Source of the DNA: Flaviflexus salsibiostraticola
GTDB lineage: Bacteria; Actinomycetota; Actinomycetes; Actinomycetales; Actinomycetaceae
NCBI RefSeq assembly: GCF_003952265.1
Contig: NZ_CP034438.1
Span: 558,001-622,000 of the forward strand
Length of the DNA: 64,000 nt
Direction: 5' to 3'
In this document: piece after piece, positions 1-8,349 of the stretch
Numbering within the stretch: position 1 is the first letter of the stretch
How the letters are laid out: the number at the start of each line of letters is the position of its first letter
Position numbers and translations under genes: made by a program
The notes under the pieces: generated by a model
Database searches by the model: none
Told to the model about the DNA's origin: nothing
What the model saw: the letters and a program-made list of their open reading frames with translations, nothing else

Positions 1-2
1 TC

Positions 3-419
3 CCGCTGCTCACGACCGGTGTCCACCCCGCCATGGCCAACCGCGACTACGAGTCGCAGGAGGTCAAGAACTGGGGCCGCAAGATCGATGAGTTCGATGG
101 CTACATCTTCGTCACCACCGAGTACAACCACGGAGTCCCCGGCGCGTTCAAGAATGCCGTTGACTCCCTCGCACCGGAGTGGATGAACAAGATGGTCGCC
201 TTCGTCGGCTACGGGGCCGCCAACGGCGTTCGCGCCATCGAGCAGTGGCGCGGCATTGTCGCCAACTTCAACATGTGGGACATCCGCACCACCGTCGAGT
301 TCAACATCTTCTCGGAGTTCACGGATGGCGTGTTCGCGCCGAACGAGCGTTACGAGGGCGAGATCACCGCGCTCTTCGACCAGCTCGTCGCCGCACACAG
401 GGCAGCGAAGGCCGCCTGA
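3..419 (+). CDS. NAD(P)H-dependent FMN reductase-family oxidoreductase, 5' truncated by window edge
   Basis: The frame is open from base 3 and ends at a TGA at 417-419, so the N-terminal flavin-binding part lies outside the window. The visible part contains the family's FMN-contacting segment (EYNHGVPGAFKNAVD) and a following MANRDYESQ-type loop. Members are small flavodoxin-like cytosolic flavoproteins that pass electrons from NAD(P)H to FMN or quinone-like acceptors; the true substrate cannot be told. The ATG at 33 is internal to the conserved region, so it is not the start. A strong hairpin follows directly, so this is probably the last gene of its transcript. Confidence 0.8.
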   Translation, partial: PLLTTGVHPAMANRDYESQEVKNWGRKIDEFDGYIFVTTEYNHGVPGAFKNAVDSLAPEWMNKMVAFVGYGAANGVRAIEQWRGIVANFNMWDIRTTVEFNIFSEFTDGVFAPNERYEGEITALFDQLVAAHRAAKAA

Positions 420-432
420 TCGCATGCGTGAG

Positions 433-462
433 AAGGCCCTCCCACCACGGTGGGAGGGCCTT
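433..462 (+). terminator. Intrinsic terminator after the FMN reductase gene
   Basis: A perfect 13-bp stem (433-445 with 450-462) with a 4-nt loop lies 14 nt after the stop codon. It starts AAGG and ends CCTT, followed by a pyrimidine-rich stretch. It can serve as a GC-rich actinobacterial terminator. Confidence 0.8.
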
Positions 463-572
463 CCTCGTTCACGCGTGATGCAGGCCGTAACCTACCGCTC
501 CGTATTCGCCCGGTACAGCAATGCCCAGCGGGTTTGGAGGGTTCTTCCAGCCGCCCTGCCTAGCGTGGAACC

Positions 573-1208
573 ATGCACTTCGTGACCGCCGAACGACAGC
601 GGCTCCTCTCGACACTCGAACGCGTTGGCGCCGATGCCCCCACCCTCTGCTCGGGCTGGGACGCGCAGGAGCTCCTCCGTCATCTGGTCCTCCGCGAGAT
701 CCACCCCCAGGACCAGATCCTCTCGAAGATCCCGGTCAAGGCAGCCGACAGCGCCCGCGATCGGATGGCTGAGATCGACGGCATGAGCTTCGACGAGCTC
801 GTCGAAGTCTTCCGGACCGGACGACAGACCTTCTCACCGCTGAAGATCCGCCCGGTCGACCAGGCGGTCAACACCCTCGAGTACGTGATCCATCACGAGG
901 ATGTGCGGCGGGCTCAGAATCCCCCGCTCGGCCGCGTGCTCACATCAGATGAGCAGAAGGCGATCTTCGGTCAGCTCAGGCTCATGGCACAGCTTCTCCT
1001 CCTCACAGCGCCCGTCACCGTCGTCCTGCGGTCGCCCGAATTCGGCGACATCACCGCCCTCGCAACAAAGAGACACAAGACAACGGTGACCGTCATCGGA
1101 GAACCGCTCGAATTGGCACTGTTCGCATTCGGTCGAGATGCGGACGTGCAGTTCATGGGAGACCCGGGCGACATCGACCGACTGAAGACGTCAGATCGAT
1201 CGATCTGA
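573..1208 (+). CDS. TIGR03085-family metal-binding protein (mycothiol-dependent maleylpyruvate isomerase-like)
   Basis: A 211-aa protein beginning MHFVTAERQRLLSTLERVG, with the DinB/MDMPI four-helix pattern: a His in the RHLVLREIHP helix and a HHEDVRRAQ motif around residues 109-117 that supply metal ligands. The length fits TIGR03085, an actinobacterial family related to mycothiol-dependent isomerases; the substrate is unknown. The start has a weak GGAA site 4 nt upstream. It stands alone between two hairpins and converges on the MerR gene, so it is probably monocistronic. Confidence 0.85.
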   Translation: MHFVTAERQRLLSTLERVGADAPTLCSGWDAQELLRHLVLREIHPQDQILSKIPVKAADSARDRMAEIDGMSFDELVEVFRTGRQTFSPLKIRPVDQAVNTLEYVIHHEDVRRAQNPPLGRVLTSDEQKAIFGQLRLMAQLLLLTAPVTVVLRSPEFGDITALATKRHKTTVTVIGEPLELALFAFGRDADVQFMGDPGDIDRLKTSDRSI

Positions 1209-1275
1209 TGAGACGTGCCGCGCTGTCACTGACAGGGTGACCCGCGGTTTGACTGCCGGCAGGGGCTGGTGAATG

Positions 1276-1307
1276 TGTAGTGGCGGGGCATGTGCCCCGC
1301 CACTACA
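1276..1307. terminator. Bidirectional terminator hairpin between convergent genes
   Basis: A 15-bp perfect inverted repeat (1276-1290 with 1293-1307) with a 2-nt loop lies between the stop codons of two convergent genes (1208 on plus, 1339 on minus). Position and symmetry suit a shared terminator. Confidence 0.8.
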
Positions 1308-1338
1308 GCTTGCGAATGTCTGCGCCGATTGACTGTTG

Positions 1339-1926
1339 TCAGGAGGTTTTGCGCTTCGCCGCCCTGCGCTGTGCGAGCTCATCGACAACGCCGGCGGCGG
1401 CCTCTTCCTCAGCCCGTTCGGTCGGCAGTTCGGAGAGGGAGAATTCGATCTCCTGCCAGACGCGACCCAGCGCGATGCCGAAGACACCCTGCCCGCCGTT
1501 GACGAGATCGATGACCTCGTCATTCGACGTGCACTCGTAGACCGAGGCACCGTCGGACATCAGGGTGATACCGGAGAGATCCTGGACGCCGTACTTGTTG
1601 AGCTGGTTGATCGCGACCCTGATCTGGTGAAGCGAGACTCCCGTGTCGAGGAGGCGCTTGACCACTTTGAGGACGAGGATGTCGCGGAAGGAGTAGAGGC
1701 GCTGCGAGCCGGAGCCCTGCGCGCTGCGGATCGAGGGCGAGACGAGTCCCGTCCGGTCCCAGTAGTCGAGCTGCCGGTAGGTGATGCCGACGGCCTTGCA
1801 GGCGATGGGCCCCCGGTAGCCTTCGCTCTCGTCCAGCGGCTGCTCCCCGAAGAGGGAAGGCTGGACATAACTCGGCTGTGCGGCGTCTGTCACCACGGCC
1901 TCCAATTCTTTGATCACTGAACCCAA
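1339..1926 (-). CDS. MerR-family transcriptional regulator (Rv1830-type)
   Basis: A 195-aa protein with an N-terminal MerR winged helix-turn-helix (about residues 38-105: GITYRQLDYWDRTGLVSPS and QRLYSFRDILVLKVVKRLL) and a short C-terminal helical region rich in Glu and Ala. It follows the FHA and FtsR genes on the same strand, the order seen for Rv1827-Rv1828-Rv1830 in mycobacteria, although the nuclease gene Rv1829 is missing here. An 81-nt gap separates it from ftsR, so it may have its own promoter. Target genes are not visible from sequence; a role in growth and division control is inferred from the neighbourhood. Confidence 0.88.
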   Translation of the reverse strand: MGSVIKELEAVVTDAAQPSYVQPSLFGEQPLDESEGYRGPIACKAVGITYRQLDYWDRTGLVSPSIRSAQGSGSQRLYSFRDILVLKVVKRLLDTGVSLHQIRVAINQLNKYGVQDLSGITLMSDGASVYECTSNDEVIDLVNGGQGVFGIALGRVWQEIEFSLSELPTERAEEEAAAGVVDELAQRRAAKRKTS

Positions 1927-2007
1927 CGTTAGGCTCAGCGGGTAGCCCGGTCAATCATCGAGGCCGATATCGCATCGGCGTGTCGCGCCTCAACCTCACG
2001 TTGAGGG

Positions 2008-2757
2008 TCAGGTATCGAGTTCGACTTCGACGTTCTCGACGAGGAGAGCCTGGTAGAGCTTGACGAGGATGGCGGACATCTCACTCCCCTGGGCGTAGGC
2101 ACGCTCACGGGCGACTGGCGACTGCTTGGCGAGCTGGGGTGCGAGTGCGGAGCGGATGGTCGCCGCGTGGGACCCAGCCGAGTTCTTCACGGCGCGCACC
2201 TGGCGCACATCCAGACCCGCATCGGTCAGCATGAGCGCGTAGCGGATGATGTCGACGGAGTGGCTCGTGAGCCGGCCGCGGGGGTCGACCTCGACGATGC
2301 CGAGCCGGGCGAACTCCTCGATGTCCTCAAGGTTCGCGCCCGTCAGGTCGGAGACCTCGCGCTTCGTCAGCCGCGTGCCGGGCTTGGGCCGGGGAAGGTC
2401 GTCGGTGCTCACGGCCCGCATGCGGCCGGGATGCTCGGCGCCGGCCTCCCCAGAGTCGAGCTGGCGCAGGAGCTCACCGATCTGGGTGAGCGGAAGGTAG
2501 CGGTCGCGCTGCTCCGTGAGGATGAAGCGGAGCCGCTCGACGTCGGCATAGGAGAAGAGTCGCTGATTCGATGAGGTCCGGTGCGGGACGACGAGATCGA
2601 TCGACTCGTAGTAGCGGATCTTCGAATGGTTGAGCATCGGGAACTCCGACCTCAGCACCTCGCGGACCTCGCCGATCTTCAGGACAGGATCATGCGATAC
2701 GTCGAAGGGCCACGATTCGGCCTCGCGCTCCGGCTGCCTCTGCGGTTGGGCCATCAC
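2008..2757 (-). CDS. ftsR: FtsR-type MerR-family regulator of cell division
   Basis: A 249-aa protein with the FtsR layout: a MerR HTH (about residues 25-95, with KIGEVREVLRSEFPMLNHSK and a KIRYYES helix) followed by a second helical domain with RYALMLTDAGLDVRQVRAVK. In corynebacteria this regulator activates ftsZ. The start GTG (2757) overlaps the stop of the FHA gene in a GTGA junction; an ATG three bases on is the alternative. Translational coupling to the FHA gene makes joint expression likely. Confidence 0.88.
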   Translation of the reverse strand: MMAQPQRQPEREAESWPFDVSHDPVLKIGEVREVLRSEFPMLNHSKIRYYESIDLVVPHRTSSNQRLFSYADVERLRFILTEQRDRYLPLTQIGELLRQLDSGEAGAEHPGRMRAVSTDDLPRPKPGTRLTKREVSDLTGANLEDIEEFARLGIVEVDPRGRLTSHSVDIIRYALMLTDAGLDVRQVRAVKNSAGSHAATIRSALAPQLAKQSPVARERAYAQGSEMSAILVKLYQALLVENVEVELDT

Positions 2758-3194
2758 CGGCGCTTGGGCGAATCGTGGAAGGTGAGGCGGTACTTGCCGA
2801 TCTGCACTTCGTCGCCCGTCTCGAGGGCGATCTCGTCGATCCGCTCACGATTGACGTACGTCCCATTGAGCGAACCATGGTCGCGCACATAGAACGTGCC
2901 CTCGTGGCGCAGGAACTCGCAGTGCTGGCGCGAGACAGTCACGTCGTCGAGGAAGATCTCCGACTTCGGGTGACGCCCCGCCATCGTGGAATCCGAGTCG
3001 AGGAGAAAGCGCGCGCCGGAATTGGGGCCCTTCTGAACGAGCAGGAGAGCCGAGAAGGGAGGAAGCGCCTGCACAGCTGCATAATCGTCAGGCGACATGC
3101 CGATCCGTCGCGCGTCCAACTCGGCCGTGTCCGGAGATCCGGTCACTGCTGAGAACTGTGATGTTGCATCGGAATCATGTCCGCTGCTCGTCAT
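2754..3194 (-). CDS. FHA domain-containing protein (GarA/OdhI-like)
   Basis: A 146-aa protein with a C-terminal FHA domain (about residues 55-140). The phosphothreonine-binding signature is intact: GRHP, the SRQH strand and SLNGTYVN. GarA and OdhI bind 2-oxoglutarate dehydrogenase and are switched by phosphorylation of an N-terminal ETTS motif; here the N-terminal 45 residues lack that motif, so the target may differ. A GGAGG site precedes the ATG. It is first in an operon with ftsR (4-nt overlap). Confidence 0.88.
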   Translation of the reverse strand: MTSSGHDSDATSQFSAVTGSPDTAELDARRIGMSPDDYAAVQALPPFSALLLVQKGPNSGARFLLDSDSTMAGRHPKSEIFLDDVTVSRQHCEFLRHEGTFYVRDHGSLNGTYVNRERIDEIALETGDEVQIGKYRLTFHDSPKRR

Positions 3195-3426
3195 AGCGAC
3201 CTCCTCGCTCGTTATCGCTTTGTAATATCCTATCCCTTTTCACTGACGAATGCCTACGGTTGATTAACCCATCGACCAGCATTACGGGTGGTGGTGAGCA
3301 CGCACCTCAGATGTGACGCGCGTACGGGGAAGAGTTAGGATACGCCCCCGAGGCTGCCGGGGACAAGTCCGCATAGCCCCAGGTCAGAGGACAATTCTGC
3401 AGGCGCCTAGCACTCGGTGCGGAGAA

Positions 3427-3454
3427 CTCTCGACCGCTGATCGGCGGTCGAGAG
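3427..3454 (-). terminator. Terminator downstream of pepN
   Basis: An 11-bp perfect stem (3427-3437 with 3444-3454) and a 6-nt loop sit 17 nt beyond the pepN stop on the minus strand. It ends transcription before the upstream region of the FHA gene. Confidence 0.7.
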
Positions 3455-3471
3455 CCCAGCCCGGCGACGCC

Positions 3472-5907
3472 TCACCGCTCCCCGACCTGGAACCGGGAGG
3501 TGTCGCGGAACGCATCCCGCACCCGTCGGTCCCGCCGCAGCGTGTCGAGTCCGTCGGTGACGATCTTCCGAAGCGCATTCGGTGCACCCGCCCCCGGACC
3601 CTCCAGCCATGCCTCGGCGTCGGCGATGCCGGCCTCCTCCTCGGGGAACAGCGCGTAGAGGATCCGCTCGGCCATTTCCTGTGTGTGCTCCTGCCACACC
3701 GGACCCGCAATCTCGAAGAACGGGTAGGACTCACCATCGAAGCGCGCAGTTGCGCCGGCGAGCAGCGCAGAGATCCGATCGTTCGAGAGCGAATCGTCGA
3801 GCGCGCGCTCGTAGGCGGCACGGCGACGACCGGGAATCGAGGCCACGGCCTGCATATGAGCGACGATATCGGCCTCGGAGGGGTTGACGAGCTCGGCGTC
3901 GAGCTCGGCCTCCGTCGCGGATCCGGTGGACGCGAGCCCGATGAGGATCCGCCACCGTTCGTCCCGGTCCCCGCGCACGGTGTCGAGAGCCTCCCGCAGG
4001 ACCTGCTCCGCCTCGGGCAGCGTGGCGCCCGCCCGTGCCAGGGCCGCTCGCCATAGGTAGATGCGGTCGGCCTCCTGGTCGGCGATCGCGTCGCGCCAGG
4101 AGTCGTCGCAGATGCCGAGCCACACGGTCCGCGCCGTGTCGACGTCGACCGCGTAATGCTCGACGAGGTACTCGCAGTTGCGGATCATCTGGCCGAGCAG
4201 GGTCGTATCGGTCTCATCGTGGAAGCGGCCGACGGCCTCGACGTAGCGCGCGGGGTCGAGGCGTGCGTCCCGAACTGCCTCCCACAGCCCCGTCCACACG
4301 ACGCTCCTCGCGAGTGGGTCGGCGATGCGGCAGTGGAGGAGGTGCTCGGTCTGGTGCTCATCGAGGGCGACGATCGCGTACGTGTGCGCCTCGTGGTTGG
4401 GGATGATGACGTCGCCACGGACGCTCACCGTGACCGACTCGGTCAGCTCGACGGTCTCCTCGGCGACGAGGACGAGCTCACCGCCGACCCGGCTGTAGGC
4501 GCCGACGCTCATCCGGTGCGGGCGACGGATCTCCGCGCCGGACGGCTCGTGGCCCTCCTGGATGATCGTCGAGCCCTCGACCCGCAGGATGGAGGCTCCG
4601 GTGGTGTGGAGCCATTCCTTCGCCCACGCACGCAGGTCCCTGCCCGAGGTCTCCTCGAGTGCGGACAGCAGATCGTCGAGGGAGGCATTGCCGAAAGCAT
4701 GTCGTGTGAAGAAGACGCGGGCGCCGGCGAAGAAAGCCTCCTCGCCGACGTAGGCGACCAGCTGCCTGAGCGCGGCGGCGCCCTTGGCGTAGGTGATTCC
4801 GTCGAACGCCTGATCGGCGGCCTCGAGGTCGACGATGTCGGCGACGATCGGATGAGTGGTCGGCCGCATGTCATTGAGGAACGCCCATGCGCTGCGCCGT
4901 GCCGCGAACGTCGCCCAGGCCTCCGTGAACTCCGTGGCCGCCACGCTCGCCCATGACCCCATGTACTCGGCGAAGGATTCCTTGAGCCACAGATCGTCCC
5001 ACCACACGGGGGTGACGAGGTCGCCGAACCACATGTGGCTCATCTCGTGAAGGATCGTATTGGCCCGCGCCGCGTGCTGGGCGCGCGTGGACTGCCCGCG
5101 GAAGATGTAGGACTCCGTGAACGTGACGAGGCCCGGGTTCTCCATGGCGCCGAGGTTGTACTCGGGGACGAACACCTGATCGTATTTGCCCCACGGGTAG
5201 GGGTAGTCGAATGCCTGCTCGAAGGCCGCAAGACCGGCGAGGGAGATGTCGAAGATCTCCTCATGATCGAGGTGCTCGGCGAGGGTGGTGCGGCAGTAGA
5301 CCGAGAAGCGCGGGTCCTGCGGTGAGGTCACCCGGTGGTAGGGACCGGCAACGATGGCCGTGAGATAGGTGGAGATACGCTCCGTCGAGGCAAAGATGTG
5401 GCGCACTCCCCCGTCGACGATCTCACTCTCGACCTCCTCGCGGTTGGACAGCACGGTCCACTCCTTCGGCGCCGTGATCTCGAAGGTGAAGGAGGCCTTG
5501 AGGTCCGGCTGCTCCATGTTCGCGAACACGCGGCGGCAGTCGGCCGGCTCGTACTGGGTGTACAGGTAGACGGATCCGTCGAGCGGATCGACGAAGCGGT
5601 GCAGACCCTCCCCGGAATGCGAATAGCGGCCCCGGCCCCGCACAGTGACGAGGTTGTCGGCGGCCAGTCCTGTGAGGGCGATGCGCGCACCGTCCCACTC
5701 GACGTCGCGCTCCTCGCCGTTGACGACGACGGAGCTGACCTCGGCGCCGATGAAGTCGAGGAACGTCTCGTCCATATCGGCCGTGAAGGAGATGGTGGAG
5801 ATCGTCTCGAATGTCTCCTCCCCGCGCACGTCGAGCTGGACGCGGTAGGAGTCGATGGCAATGCTGCTGCGGGCGGCCGCTTCGGCGCGGGTCAGGTTCT
5901 CACTCAC
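3472..5907 (-). CDS. pepN: Aminopeptidase N (M1 family zinc metallopeptidase)
   Basis: An 811-aa protein with all M1 hallmarks: the substrate-binding GAMEN motif at about residues 253-257, the zinc site HEMSH at 287-291 and the third ligand in KESFAEY (Glu310), followed by the long helical ERAP1-like C-terminal domain. The enzyme removes N-terminal residues from peptides in the cytosol. There is no signal peptide. Length is slightly short of the usual 840-870 aa of actinobacterial homologues but no motif is lost. It stands alone, with a terminator after it. Confidence 0.95.
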   Translation of the reverse strand: MSENLTRAEAAARSSIAIDSYRVQLDVRGEETFETISTISFTADMDETFLDFIGAEVSSVVVNGEERDVEWDGARIALTGLAADNLVTVRGRGRYSHSGEGLHRFVDPLDGSVYLYTQYEPADCRRVFANMEQPDLKASFTFEITAPKEWTVLSNREEVESEIVDGGVRHIFASTERISTYLTAIVAGPYHRVTSPQDPRFSVYCRTTLAEHLDHEEIFDISLAGLAAFEQAFDYPYPWGKYDQVFVPEYNLGAMENPGLVTFTESYIFRGQSTRAQHAARANTILHEMSHMWFGDLVTPVWWDDLWLKESFAEYMGSWASVAATEFTEAWATFAARRSAWAFLNDMRPTTHPIVADIVDLEAADQAFDGITYAKGAAALRQLVAYVGEEAFFAGARVFFTRHAFGNASLDDLLSALEETSGRDLRAWAKEWLHTTGASILRVEGSTIIQEGHEPSGAEIRRPHRMSVGAYSRVGGELVLVAEETVELTESVTVSVRGDVIIPNHEAHTYAIVALDEHQTEHLLHCRIADPLARSVVWTGLWEAVRDARLDPARYVEAVGRFHDETDTTLLGQMIRNCEYLVEHYAVDVDTARTVWLGICDDSWRDAIADQEADRIYLWRAALARAGATLPEAEQVLREALDTVRGDRDERWRILIGLASTGSATEAELDAELVNPSEADIVAHMQAVASIPGRRRAAYERALDDSLSNDRISALLAGATARFDGESYPFFEIAGPVWQEHTQEMAERILYALFPEEEAGIADAEAWLEGPGAGAPNALRKIVTDGLDTLRRDRRVRDAFRDTSRFQVGER

Positions 5908-6069
5908 CGTGCCATCCTAAGCCGGTCCCGCCGCGGTTCTCCACAGCGCACGAACGCGCCTGCCGACGAAGTCCCGCTACCACACGCGAGTCCCAGAGTC
6001 ACGAATCGGTCCGACGTGCCGGTCCCAGGCGGGCGCGTCTACTATGGACCTACGAAAGAGAGGCCCACC

Positions 6070-7194
6070 ATGATCATTGGCATCCCGGTTGAGATCAAAG
6101 ACGACGAATCACGAGTCGGGCTGACGCCCGCGGGCGCGGCGGAGCTCATCGCCGCCGGACACAGCATCGTCGTCCAGACCGGGGCCGGGGCCGGAGCGCT
6201 CTGCACCGACGAGGACTACGCAGCCGCCGGTGCCGAGATTGTCGACGGCGCGGAGGCCGTGTGGGAGCGCGCCGATCTCGTCGTCAAGGTCAAGGAGCCG
6301 ATCGGGCGGGAGCTCGATCTGCTCCGCGAGGGCCAGACTCTCTTCACCTACCTCCATTTGGCCGCCGATGAGGAGCTCTCGCGCCGCGTCGTCGACTCCG
6401 GTGCGACCGCCATCGCCTACGAGACGGTCCAGCTCGAGGACGGCTCCCTGCCGCTGCTCATGCCCATGTCCGAGATCGCGGGCAGGCTTGCACCCCAGGA
6501 GGCCGCCCACCTGCTCATGAAGCCCTTCGGCGGTCCCGGCAGGCTCATGGGTGGCGTGCCGGGCGTGCCGCCCGTCCGCACCCTCATCCTCGGCGCGGGC
6601 ACGGTCGGCTCCCACGCGGCGAAGGTCGCGGTCGGTATGGGCGCGGATGTGACGATCATGGACATCAATACGCAGAAGCTGCGCGAACTCGACCGTGAAT
6701 ACGGCACGCGGATCCGGACCCACACGTCCTCGCCCGCCCACATCCTCGAAGAGGCGCGGGCCGCCGACGTCATCATCGGCACCGTCCTCATCCCCGGGGG
6801 CCGCACCCCCCAGCTCATCACAGCCGAGATGGTCCCCGAGCTCAAGCAGAATGTGCTCCTCATCGATGTCGCAATCGATCAGGGCGGCTGCTTCGTGGGA
6901 TCGCGCCCCACCTCTCATCACGACCCGATCTTCCACGAGGATGGCCGGACGTACTACTGCGTGGGCAACATGCCCGGCGCGGTGCCCGTCTCGGCCACGA
7001 CGGCGCTGACGGACCAGACGCTGCCCTACATCAAGATGCTCGCAGAGGGACCGTTCGAGGCGATGCGGGCCCGCCGCGATCTCGCCCTCGGCCTCCAGGC
7101 GGCCGGTGGGAGGCTCGTCGAGCCCGGTGTCGCCGAGGCCTTTGGTCTCCCGCTCGAGGACCTCGACGAGGTCCTCGCCGCCGGGCGCGACTGA
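6070..7194 (+). CDS. ald: Alanine dehydrogenase
   Basis: Start ATG 6070 gives 374 aa beginning MIIGIPVEIKDDESRVGLTP, the usual Ald/PNT N-terminus; an AGAGAGG site precedes it. The frame is open far upstream but that part is antisense to pepN and is not coding. The substrate residues Arg15 and Lys in VKVKEP, the His in LHLAA and the NAD-binding GAGTVGSHAAKVA are present. It converts L-alanine to pyruvate and ammonium with NAD, linking nitrogen and carbon use. A TACTAT box at 6040-6045 may be its -10. Transcribed divergently from pepN. Confidence 0.95.
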   Translation: MIIGIPVEIKDDESRVGLTPAGAAELIAAGHSIVVQTGAGAGALCTDEDYAAAGAEIVDGAEAVWERADLVVKVKEPIGRELDLLREGQTLFTYLHLAADEELSRRVVDSGATAIAYETVQLEDGSLPLLMPMSEIAGRLAPQEAAHLLMKPFGGPGRLMGGVPGVPPVRTLILGAGTVGSHAAKVAVGMGADVTIMDINTQKLRELDREYGTRIRTHTSSPAHILEEARAADVIIGTVLIPGGRTPQLITAEMVPELKQNVLLIDVAIDQGGCFVGSRPTSHHDPIFHEDGRTYYCVGNMPGAVPVSATTALTDQTLPYIKMLAEGPFEAMRARRDLALGLQAAGGRLVEPGVAEAFGLPLEDLDEVLAAGRD

Positions 7195-7297
7195 GAGTCG
7201 CCTCGGGCTGTCATGCCCGACAGTTGCCAGGCTGAGACCGGCCGGTCATGCGGTAGTCGAAATCTCGACGGGCATGTAGGTTGGAGGCGTGACTAAC

Positions 7298-8200
7298 GTG
7301 ACTATCGCCATCTCCCCGGACTGGACCATCGATCTCAATATTCCTGGCATCACTGTCCTGGAATGGGATTTCAAGACGCCGCCGCCTGCGGAGCACATCG
7401 ACATCGCCGTCGGTCCGCACGTCACCACCCCCGACCTGGTGGAGCGTGTGGCCGAGACGGGCGCGAAGCTGCTCCAGCTGGGCTCGATCGGCTACGACTC
7501 GATCCCACGTGACCTTCCCGAGGGTCTCGCGGTTGCGAATGCGGCTTCGGTGCACGAGACCGCCACCGCGGAGCACGCGCTCGCCATGCTCCTCTACGCG
7601 GCCCGCGACATCGACCGGGTCACTGCCAATCAGCGCGAGGGCCACTGGGAGACCTTCCATACCCTCGGCCTGGCCGACACGAAGATCGTCCTCATCGGCA
7701 TCGGCGGTGTCGGCAGCGCGATCGCCCAGCGCCTGGCACCCTTCGAGACGACCGTTCTGCGTGTCGCCCGCCGCGCACGCGAGGACATGTACGGCAGGGT
7801 GTATTCCCTCAAGGACCTTCCCGAGCTGCTGCCGGAGGCCGATTCCGTCATCGTCGTCGTCCCCCTCAACGAATCGACCGAGAACCTCGTCGACGACGAG
7901 TTCCTGTCGTCGATGAAGGACGGGGCGATCCTCGTCAACGTCGCTCGCGGCAGGGTTGCCGACACGGATGCTCTTCTCAAGCACGCCGACCGCCTGAAGA
8001 TCACGCTCGACGTGACCGACCCGGAGCCGCTGCCCGATGGTCATCCGCTCTTCGAGGAGGCAACCCTCATCACCCCGCACATCGGCGGCAACACGGACGC
8101 AATGTATTCACGGATGAACAGGCTGGTCCGTCGCCAGGTCGGCAACTTCATCTCCGGCGAACCATTCGTCAACGTCGTCCTCGGCGACAAGGTGCCGTAG
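7298..8200 (+). CDS. D-isomer specific 2-hydroxyacid dehydrogenase
   Basis: About 300 aa with the two-domain fold of this family. The NAD-binding GIGGVGSAIAQRL lies near residue 135, and the catalytic triad is complete: Arg in NVARGRV, Glu in TDPEPLP and His in TPHIGG. It reduces 2-oxoacids or oxidises D-2-hydroxyacids with NAD(P); the substrate is not readable. I chose GTG 7298 because the GGAGG at 7283-7287 is 10 nt upstream; GTG 7289 in the same frame is only 1 nt from it. A terminator follows the stop. Confidence 0.88.
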   Translation: MTIAISPDWTIDLNIPGITVLEWDFKTPPPAEHIDIAVGPHVTTPDLVERVAETGAKLLQLGSIGYDSIPRDLPEGLAVANAASVHETATAEHALAMLLYAARDIDRVTANQREGHWETFHTLGLADTKIVLIGIGGVGSAIAQRLAPFETTVLRVARRAREDMYGRVYSLKDLPELLPEADSVIVVVPLNESTENLVDDEFLSSMKDGAILVNVARGRVADTDALLKHADRLKITLDVTDPEPLPDGHPLFEEATLITPHIGGNTDAMYSRMNRLVRRQVGNFISGEPFVNVVLGDKVP

Positions 8201-8212
8201 GAGAATGATGTG

Positions 8213-8247
8213 GGGGCTGGGTCTGCCGTTCGCGGCGACCCAGCCCC
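8213..8247 (+). terminator. Terminator after the hydroxyacid dehydrogenase gene
   Basis: A perfect 11-bp stem (8213-8223 with 8237-8247), 13-nt loop and TTTCTC tail, placed 12 nt after the stop codon. Confidence 0.8.
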
Positions 8248-8263
8248 TTTCTCGTCCCATGAA

Positions 8264-8339
8264 CCAGTGCCAGTCCCACGCCGGCACCCATGCTCGGCCG
8301 CGCCGGCCGATGCCGGCGGCCGAGCAGATCGGGCACTGG
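8264..8339 (-). terminator. Long stem-loop downstream of mtr
   Basis: Nested inverted repeats: CCAGTGCC (8264-8271) pairs with GGCACTGG (8332-8339), and an inner arm at 8292-8307 pairs with 8312-8325 with a 2-nt bulge. It lies just past the mtr stop on the minus strand and probably ends that transcript. Confidence 0.55.
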
Positions 8340-8349
8340 CGTCGCCGGC

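Noticed and set aside
5335..6069. Upstream extension of the ald frame
   Set aside because: The extension lies antisense to pepN and lacks homology; ATG 6070 with its AGAGAGG site begins at the conserved N-terminus.
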